Positions 58,810 through 64,000 of a stretch of DNA of 64,000 nt are shown piece by piece. Under the pieces are notes generated by a model that worked only from the letters and a program-made list of their open reading frames with translations, had not been told where the DNA came from and did not search any database. A program made the position numbers and the translations under genes. Within the stretch, counting starts at the first letter, position 1, and every line of letters starts with the position of its first letter. Location: positions 24,492 through 88,491 of the forward strand of contig CAJMAO010000001.1 in NCBI GenBank assembly GCA_905211345.1. The letters run 5' to 3'. This stretch comes from an uncultured Prevotella sp. (lineage in GTDB: Bacteria; Bacteroidota; Bacteroidia; Bacteroidales; Bacteroidaceae).

Positions 58810-61800
58810 TTACTTTACAAGCACCTTGCGCACCATTACTCCGTTATCAGTCCAAAGCCTTACGATATAAACGCCTTGGCGTCCTATGTCAAAACGCAAC
58901 TCGCTGCCGTTGGCATCTTTCTCCGACGCTACGAGTTGTCCGCCTACGTCATACACCTCAACGGCTTTGATACCGCCTTCTGAAGTTATTATGATAGCGC
59001 CGTTTTCACATCTTATACTCAGTCCTTCCACTTCCGCCTCGGTTATAGACGTGCCTTCGGGCAGGATTGTCAGCACTCCGTCGTGCAGGTTGAACGTATA
59101 GCGTGAGTCGTAACCGCCGCTCAGTCTGATAGGATACTCTCCGTACCATGTGTACTCGTCGGCATCACATGTTGCGGTCGGCCTGCGCTCCAAGTCGTCC
59201 TCGGTTTCATTGTTCTTGAAGCCTTCGTATTCAAGCACGAATACTGGGTTAGGCTGGCCGTAGGTTTTTGTCGCGTCGAGCACGGTGACATCTAGCACGG
59301 CTTTCTCTATGTTCAGGTATCTGGTATATTTCAACAAGTTGTAACGGTAGTTGTTGTCAAGTCCGCCTTCAAGGCTTATCTCGTAACTGCCGGGATACGA
59401 TGTCACGTCGGCCTGCGTCACAACGTTCGGCAGTATGTCAAGGTCGTCCTCGCCGTCGTTCAATTTCCAGCCATCGAAATACAACTTGTATTCAGGCTCG
59501 TCGCCGTAAGCCACGGTCTCGTTTTCAAGCCATACGTCGAGCGTCGCCTTTTCAACTGACAGCGTTCCCTGCTTGTAAGTTATCTCATAGTTCGCCGCGC
59601 TTGCGCCCGAAGCCTCGATTGGATATGTGCCCACGTCGCTGGCGGTCTTGGCCGTCGTGGCGGCCGTCGGCATCACGCTCAACGCTTTTTCGGCCGATTC
59701 CCTTAGTTTCAAGCCCTCGTACGTAAACGTAAAGCCGGGATTGGCGTCGCCGTATATCTTGCTTGCGTCTTCCACCTTTATCGTGAGCGGCGCTTTTCCT
59801 ACCGTCAGCGTGCCCCGTTGGTAGTTAATCGAGTAGTTGTCGTCCTCTATCGGCGATATGCCTATGTCATACATTCTCACTGGCGAAGTCACTTTCGCGT
59901 CGGTGCTTGCCTTCGGCAGTGAAGCAAGGTCATACTCCGTGTCGCCGTTTACGAATCCGGTGTAAGATATCGTAAGTTCTGGATTTTCGTCTCCATACAG
60001 TCTTTCCACGTCGTTGGCCTTGGCCAGCAGGTTGGCTTTGTTGATATGCAGGTTCTTTGTCGACGAGAAAGGTTCATAGTCGTCGCCGCCAGACTGCGTG
60101 GCGGTTATCACCACGTCGCCCGCGCCGAGTATCCTCGCCGTCGTTCCTTCGATGAACAGTATCTGCGGATTTGACGACGTGAACACCACGCCCTGTCCCG
60201 AACTTGCCGAGGCCGAAAGCTCGAACGGGGCGTCGCCGTATGTCTTGTCGGTCAGGTCTTCTATGTCTATCGTCTGACTTGCTTTCTCAACAACGAGTTC
60301 CCTTTGCACCGGCGTGGCATCATACCAGTTGGGCGTGCTCACCGCCTTCGCCGTGATATAGCATGTTCCCGCTCCTGTTATCACGGCCTTGTCGCCGTCG
60401 ATGCGCGCCACGTCTTCATTTGACGACTCGAAGTATATCTCCGCGCCCGATGTCGTGCTGGCCGTAAGCTGCACGTAGCCCGTGCCGTAGACATACGTTC
60501 CCAGCGGCTCGAACGTTATCGTCTGGTACGACTTCGTCACGCTGAACGGCAGCGTAACAGGCACGGCGGCGTTGTAATACTCGTTGCCTTCCTGCGTCGC
60601 GGTGATGTTGCAGAGACCCACGCCCGTTATGTGCACGGTGTTGCCGCTTACCGTGGCCACGCCATCGTTGTCGCTCTTGTAGGTTATGGGCAGGCCCTTG
60701 TCGGTGTTCAGCGGCAGGTCGAAGTCGGGCGAGTTGAACTCTTTGTTGGGTATCTCTCCCCATGCTATCACCTGCGTGCCTTTCACTATCGTCAACGTGC
60801 GCGTAACGCTCTCGGCCGCCAGATAGTTCCTGTCGCCCTCCTGCGTGGCTGTTATCGTCGTGGTGCCGGGCTTTAGCAGGCTCACGCTGCTGCCGTCCAT
60901 CTTGGCTATGCTCTCGTCTTCTACGGTGTAGGTTATCGTCAGGCCCTTGTCGGTCACCTCGTTCAGCTTCACCGGCGGATTGCCGTACTGCTGCTCGCTG
61001 ATTTCGTTGAACGTTATCGTCTGCCCGGCCTTGTTCACCGTCAGCGTGCGTGTCACCGGTGCCGCCGCGCTGTGGTGCTCGTCGCCCTCTTGGCTGGCCA
61101 CTATCTCCGTTGTGCCGGCGTTCCTTATCGTCACGGTGTTGCCCTCAACGGTGGCCACCTCGGTGTTAATCACCCTGTAGCTTATCGGCAGGCCCTCGCT
61201 GCTCGTCTCGGGCAGGGTGAATGGTATGTCGCCGTAAGTCTTCACGGGCAACTCGTCGAACGTTATCGTCTGCGCTATCTTGTTTACGTGCAGCGTGCGC
61301 GTAACGCCCGCCGCTGCGAGATAGTCCTCGTTGCCGGCCTGCGAGGCTATTATGTTAGCTTCGCCCGGGCCTACCACTGTTACAATGTTGCCGCTCACGG
61401 TGGCCACGCTTTGGTTTGACGATTGGTAAGTTATCGTCAGTCCTTTGTTCGTAGTCTGCGGCAGGGTGATGGGGTCGCAGCCGTAGGTCATTACCTCAAA
61501 CTCGGGGAAGTCGATTACCTGCGGGCATTTGTTCACCGTCAGCGTCACCGCCGCCGACACCGTCTCAGAGCACTCATTACTTACGCGGCAAGTGTAGCTG
61601 CCCGCGTCTTTCATCTTTATCTCGTCTATATGGTAAGTGTTGGTTGTCGCCCCGTTTATCTCCGCCCCGTTGTGCATCCATTGGTATGTGTAGTTGTGGT
61701 CGGGTATGTCAAGCGTGAATGTCGTCGCCTCGTCCACGGTCTTCGTCGCGTTGTCAACGTTTGTCTTCACCGCCTCCGGCACTGGGTCGATATATTTCAC

Positions 61801-62343
61801 GGTGACTATCTCAGAATAATTGCCCGTGCTGCTTACGTTGCGGTACATCACGGTACATTCCTCTGCTTCGCTGGTAGAGTAAATCATATCCGTTGTTTCT
61901 ATTCTTTCCCATGAACCGCCATTGTTTTTGCTCTTTTCCCAATATGCAAAATTATCATTGGCTATTGCTATTAGCAATTCCGTATTTGTCAAGCATGTAT
62001 AATCTTTTGGATATCCATAAATCAAGTACTCTTTTTCTGTTCTATCAGTATTCTCGATTATATTTACGCCAGCTTTTAGGTGGGTTAAATAATACCGATT
62101 AATGAAAGGACTATAAGTATCACACATTATAATTTTACCATTAATAAGTATTCGGCTATATAAACGATCACAACAAAACCAAGAAGATCCGTCAAGAATC
62201 CTAAAAACTTCATGCTCATTATATTTGCCAACACCTGTAATAGTGGAATAAGTATATTCTTCATTGCGGAGAATATCAGCAAACATATTATTTACGACAG
62301 AGAGGCATAAGAAAATACAAAATATGCGTAACTTTGTTTTCAT
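58810..62343 (-). CDS. Large secreted Ig-like / MBG repeat protein with sorting tail
   Basis: A 1,177-residue secreted protein. A signal peptide (about 1-22, ending NMFA) precedes a unique N-terminal segment to about residue 155. An Ig-like domain follows at about 205-271 (YQWMHNGAEINGATT, then DAGSYTCRVSN). Six Big-like repeats of about 83 residues run 272-769; each opens with '-QTITF-' and has a 'VATVSGN' turn and 'ITATQEGN' end. Four MBG-type repeats of about 81 residues run 770-1095 (YGDANPGFTFTYEG type). A Por-secretion-like C-terminal tail covers about 1100-1177 (VEVYDVGGQLVAS, GVYIVRLWTDNGVMVRKV). It is likely a surface adhesin or matrix component. DNA for residues 1-155 is AT-rich, unlike the rest. 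Confidence 0.85.
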   Translation of the reverse strand: MKTKLRIFCIFLCLSVVNNMFADILRNEEYTYSTITGVGKYNEHEVFRILDGSSWFCCDRLYSRILINGKIIMCDTYSPFINRYYLTHLKAGVNIIENTDRTEKEYLIYGYPKDYTCLTNTELLIAIANDNFAYWEKSKNNGGSWERIETTDMIYSTSEAEECTVMYRNVSSTGNYSEIVTVKYIDPVPEAVKTNVDNATKTVDEATTFTLDIPDHNYTYQWMHNGAEINGATTNTYHIDEIKMKDAGSYTCRVSNECSETVSAAVTLTVNKCPQVIDFPEFEVMTYGCDPITLPQTTNKGLTITYQSSNQSVATVSGNIVTVVGPGEANIIASQAGNEDYLAAAGVTRTLHVNKIAQTITFDELPVKTYGDIPFTLPETSSEGLPISYRVINTEVATVEGNTVTIRNAGTTEIVASQEGDEHHSAAAPVTRTLTVNKAGQTITFNEISEQQYGNPPVKLNEVTDKGLTITYTVEDESIAKMDGSSVSLLKPGTTTITATQEGDRNYLAAESVTRTLTIVKGTQVIAWGEIPNKEFNSPDFDLPLNTDKGLPITYKSDNDGVATVSGNTVHITGVGLCNITATQEGNEYYNAAVPVTLPFSVTKSYQTITFEPLGTYVYGTGYVQLTASTTSGAEIYFESSNEDVARIDGDKAVITGAGTCYITAKAVSTPNWYDATPVQRELVVEKASQTIDIEDLTDKTYGDAPFELSASASSGQGVVFTSSNPQILFIEGTTARILGAGDVVITATQSGGDDYEPFSSTKNLHINKANLLAKANDVERLYGDENPELTISYTGFVNGDTEYDLASLPKASTDAKVTSPVRMYDIGISPIEDDNYSINYQRGTLTVGKAPLTIKVEDASKIYGDANPGFTFTYEGLKLRESAEKALSVMPTAATTAKTASDVGTYPIEASGASAANYEITYKQGTLSVEKATLDVWLENETVAYGDEPEYKLYFDGWKLNDGEDDLDILPNVVTQADVTSYPGSYEISLEGGLDNNYRYNLLKYTRYLNIEKAVLDVTVLDATKTYGQPNPVFVLEYEGFKNNETEDDLERRPTATCDADEYTWYGEYPIRLSGGYDSRYTFNLHDGVLTILPEGTSITEAEVEGLSIRCENGAIIITSEGGIKAVEVYDVGGQLVASEKDANGSELRFDIGRQGVYIVRLWTDNGVMVRKVLVK

Positions 62344-62362
62344 AATTATTTCAATTAAAAAA

Positions 62363-62408
62363 TAATCTCTCCTTGCCGTGTTTTATAAAACACGGCAAGG
62401 AGAGATTA
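62363..62408 (-). terminator. Perfect 46-bp palindrome, terminator of the nuclease-like gene
   Basis: The arms from 62363 (TAATCTCTCCTTGCCGTG and then TTTTA) and to 62408 are exact reverse complements without a loop. Reading leftward a T run follows, so it should work as a terminator after the gene ending at 62413. It is unusually long and perfect. Confidence 0.75.
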
Positions 62409-62412
62409 ATAA

Positions 62413-63063
62413 TTAACAATCTAGACAATTCAAATCTTTTATTGTAAAATATTTCAATTTACAATCTTCATTTCTTACAGAATCTGTTGCCATGAAATAA
62501 ATTTTATTTGCATTTCTACCAGTTAATTTATCAGCAATCTTTTCTATTTGCTCTTTTAGTTCCTTATTGTCCATGTTTACGGCAATAAATAATGCCGTAT
62601 TGTATTTCAACTTATTTTCATCTACAAACTTCAGAAGTTTGTCAATATCACCACCGATACCAACTTTTTTAATCCTTTCAGCAGTCTTTACTTCTATTAC
62701 ACATTCTTGGTGTGTATCATCGTTTTGCCCACCGTGCAAAACAAAATCAGGATACTTGTATTCTTTGGATTTATTTTCGGAGTCTTTGTTTGATTCCTTA
62801 TTTGATTCTTCTGAATGTTTAAGGAAATCGTCAAATTCAATTTTCTTTATTTCTCCGTTAAATATCAGATTGCCATATTCACTCACATTTGCTTCCGCAA
62901 TCATCCTAAACTGATGATAGAACTCATAACAGAAAACACGCTCTTGCATCGTAAACTGTGAAGGCTTATTGATTGAGCTGCCAATGTCATGCCAAATAAA
63001 ATACTTCAGGTCTACGTTTTGGATAGCCTTAACAAAATCATTCAAAAACACTGATTTTTCCAT
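62413..63063 (-). CDS. PD-(D/E)xK nuclease-like protein
   Basis: A 216-residue soluble protein encoded by AT-rich DNA. It shows the restriction-endonuclease-fold pattern: an early helix with glutamate (QERVFCYEFYHQFR, E41/E47), then YPDFVLHGG (P105-D106) and ECVIEVKTAER (E124-V-K126). A GGDIDKLLKFV helix and a YNTALFIAVN strand follow. A Ser/Asn/Lys-rich loop lies at about 83-103. No specificity partner or methylase is adjacent. It could be a nuclease of a mobile element or a defence protein; the exact target is unknown. It is preceded by a structured leader with its own promoter (63136-63422). Confidence 0.6.
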   Translation of the reverse strand: MEKSVFLNDFVKAIQNVDLKYFIWHDIGSSINKPSQFTMQERVFCYEFYHQFRMIAEANVSEYGNLIFNGEIKKIEFDDFLKHSEESNKESNKDSENKSKEYKYPDFVLHGGQNDDTHQECVIEVKTAERIKKVGIGGDIDKLLKFVDENKLKYNTALFIAVNMDNKELKEQIEKIADKLTGRNANKIYFMATDSVRNEDCKLKYFTIKDLNCLDC

Positions 63064-63135
63064 AATTGTTTCTTTTTGTGCCCCTTGCAGCCCTGTTGGT
63101 GCAGTTAATAAATTTTAGGTTAAGACATACAAAGA

Positions 63136-63220
63136 AAGCGGGGCCGCCAAATCCGGTCTTATCCTCGATGTAGGCTTGGACTTCCCGTAATATGGATAAG
63201 ATGAACTGACAGCCCCGCTT
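63136..63220 (-). ncRNA. Structured element in the leader of the nuclease-like gene
   Basis: AAGCGGGGC (63136-63144) and GCCCCGCTT (63212-63220) form a 9-bp stem. It encloses TCTTATCC (63157-63164) with GGATAAGA (63194-63201), an 8-bp inner stem. It lies about 73 nt before the gene start at 63063. Another perfect stem is upstream: TTATTCCG (63311-63318) with CGGAATAA (63353-63360). Together they suggest a folded 5' leader. A 60-codon TTG-started frame (63159-63341) crosses it and is probably chance. Confidence 0.5.
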
Positions 63221-63414
63221 GGATGTATGCAATATACGGATACACCATGCCCTTACTAAGCATAAAGGCACACGTGTACGGATACAGCCAAGAAGAGCGC
63301 CTTTCCTTAGTTATTCCGATATTACGCAGTAAAGTGTCCAATTTTACATCGACGGAATAAAGCGAAATTGCGCTTCTTTTTCAGTATGTCTGTACGTGCA
63401 AGCACGATACATGG

Positions 63415-63422
63415 CAAAGATA
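63415..63422 (-). promoter_or_regulatory. -7 element TATCTTTG upstream of the structured leader
   Basis: Reading leftward, TATCTTTG fits TAnnTTTG. A transcript from about 63409 would carry a leader of about 345 nt to the nuclease-like gene. The -33 region is not convincing. Confidence 0.5.
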
Positions 63423-63454
63423 GGCAATTTTCTTGGAAAGACGCTCTTTTTGTT

Positions 63455-63480
63455 TAAAAATTTTTGCGAATATCCGCAAA
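63455..63480 (-). terminator. Terminator of the candidate 410-nt RNA
   Basis: Reading leftward, TTTGCG and CGCAAA form a 6-bp stem around GATATT, followed by AATTTTT. Modest stem, but well placed at the end of the structured region. Confidence 0.5.
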
Positions 63481-63867
63481 CTCGTCTATTTGTGCGGGTT
63501 GAGAGCTATGCGCCCGTTGGCAACGGCCAATAGGGCTGATACGGGAAAGGCGTGCAACCATTCGTTTCACTTGTCATCTTCTTAGGTTACCGCCAAGTGA
63601 CCTCACAACCAACAAGCAAAGAATAATCCACGCCCATGAGCGTGAACCCTCAGTCTGCTTGTTCTTGGTTGTCGAATATTGGCGGTATTCAAGAAGATGA
63701 GAACAAGAGCTAAAAGCTCAATATGTAAATATATATAAGTGTGAACGGATGCGCCCTGCCGCCAGCCGCCGTCAATGGCCGTGGCTTGCCGGTACGCGCG
63801 CAGGTTCGCCAGCTGTCAGTTTCTTCTTATCGCTATATAATATTTAAAAGTTATACATAAATTTGTC
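63455..63867 (-). ncRNA. Candidate structured non-coding RNA (about 410 nt)
   Basis: No open frame of note is present. Reading leftward from a consensus promoter (63873-63903), the transcript has one long nested helix. Its arms are 63691-63700 with 63574-63583, 63679-63686 with 63589-63596, 63665-63672 with 63605-63612, 63656-63661 with 63613-63618, and an inner hairpin CACGC/GCGTG at 63629-63644. A GC-rich block with further short stems is at 63737-63830, a GAGC/GCTC hairpin at 63706-63718, and CCGTT/AACGG at 63514-63526. It does not show tmRNA, RNase P, SRP or 6S signatures that I can recognise. Confidence 0.5.
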
Positions 63868-63872
63868 AGGGA

Positions 63873-63903
63873 CAAAGATAATGCAAATCAAGAGAAACGC
63901 AAA
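63873..63903 (-). promoter_or_regulatory. Consensus promoter TTTG-N19-TATCTTTG
   Basis: Reading leftward, TTTG at 63903-63900, a 19-nt spacer and TATCTTTG at 63880-63873 fit the Bacteroidota vegetative promoter exactly. The only downstream sequence for 400 nt is the structured region. Confidence 0.7.
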
Positions 63904-63947
63904 ATAAAAACAAAAGAAAAAGATAATACCCACAAACATGGCATACA

Positions 63948-63987
63948 CCTGACACCAACAAACCTGACACCAACAAACCTGACACCC
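63948..63987. repeat. Tandem repeat of CCTGACACCAACAAA
   Basis: Two full 15-bp units (63948-63962, 63963-63977) and a partial third (63978-63987) are seen close to the window end. The array may continue outside. No gene is assigned to it. Confidence 0.7.
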
Positions 63988-64000
63988 ACCCCAACCCTCC

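Noticed and set aside
63038..63341. Two overlapping leftward frames of 77 and 60 codons upstream of the nuclease-like gene
   Set aside because: They overlap each other and the nuclease start, cross the structured leader, and one uses TTG. The paired stems explain the sequence better. A 60-residue product cannot be fully excluded.
63574..63700. tmRNA, RNase P RNA or 6S RNA
   Set aside because: No tRNA-like ends, no GAGGAAAGTCC-type RNase P core and no 6S open-bubble signature could be recognised.

Overview
The window looks like chromosome of a Bacteroidales bacterium, most probably Prevotellaceae. Three things support this. Promoters repeatedly show the Bacteroidota -7 element TAnnTTTG (often with TTTG or TTG about 19 nt upstream), and start codons follow A-rich leaders rather than Shine-Dalgarno sequences. 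The gene families are lineage-typical: GT3 glycogen synthase, a BtuG-type cobalamin lipoprotein, DUF4835/PorD, DUF3127, Fib_succ_major lipoproteins and C-terminal secretion tails. A housekeeping order recN-DUF4835-coaBC-exonuclease-dnaN is also present. No rRNA, tRNA or CRISPR array was seen.

Layout. (1) 1-6,900: the right end of an integrated mobile element. It carries a tyrosine integrase, an excisionase-like HTH protein, a RepA/DnaB-like helicase, a TOPRIM-like primase-type protein and several unknown small proteins. A mirrored array of six 7-bp iterons lies between the helicase and primase genes, and a candidate recombination core (9-bp inverted arms around 7 bp) lies beside the integrase. 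(2) 7,000-11,400: glycogen synthase and glycogen phosphorylase. (3) 11,400-13,020: a RAYT (REP-associated tyrosine transposase) gene with palindromic REP-like repeats and a 115-bp exact duplication on both sides. (4) 13,000-16,400: a small secreted protein and a multidomain PL1 pectate lyase. (5) 16,500-18,750: HU, a 29-residue COX24/AURKAIP1-type basic protein and RNase G. (6) 18,766-22,087: GDP-fucose synthesis (manC-gmd-fcl). (7) 22,172-25,029: xylose isomerase and xylulokinase. (8) 25,110-29,290: two small winged-helix/HTH proteins, aspS, a lipoprotein and a secreted nitroreductase. (9) 29,539-31,989: a four-domain sulfur-handling flavoprotein (CoA-disulfide reductase, rhodanese, TusA and DsrE modules). 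(10) 32,071-37,605: a cobalamin riboswitch controlling btuB-btuG-btuF-btuC, with no ATPase gene. (11) 37,700-44,363: a TRIC channel, a hydroxyacid dehydrogenase, RarA, an omega-amidase, an acidic unknown protein and a large lipoprotein.

(12) About 44,735-49,933: a compact 5.2-kb integrative element bounded by 19-bp near-identical repeats. It carries a tyrosine recombinase, a serine recombinase facing it, an HTH protein fused to a DNA-methyltransferase-like domain with an altered DLPF motif, a NUMOD3-like peptide and a Rep_trans-like initiator. It sits next to an RNA-like locus that ends in a terminator at 44,443-44,480. (13) 50,221-58,652: a TPR protein, recN, DUF4835, coaBC, exonuclease and dnaN, then a divergent DUF3127 protein with an SSB-like tail. 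(14) 58,810-62,343: an 1,177-residue repeat protein (Ig-like and MBG repeats, secretion tail) whose AT-rich N-terminal segment looks exchanged. (15) 62,413-64,000: an AT-rich PD-(D/E)xK nuclease-like gene behind about 800 nt of apparently non-coding, highly structured DNA. That DNA has its own promoter (TTTG-N19-TATCTTTG), long nested helices and a terminator. It is the best candidate in the window for something undescribed: a structured ncRNA of about 410 nt plus a structured leader.

Most functional calls rest on motif recognition by eye. No database search or folding program was run, and RNA helices were found by matching complementary strings.
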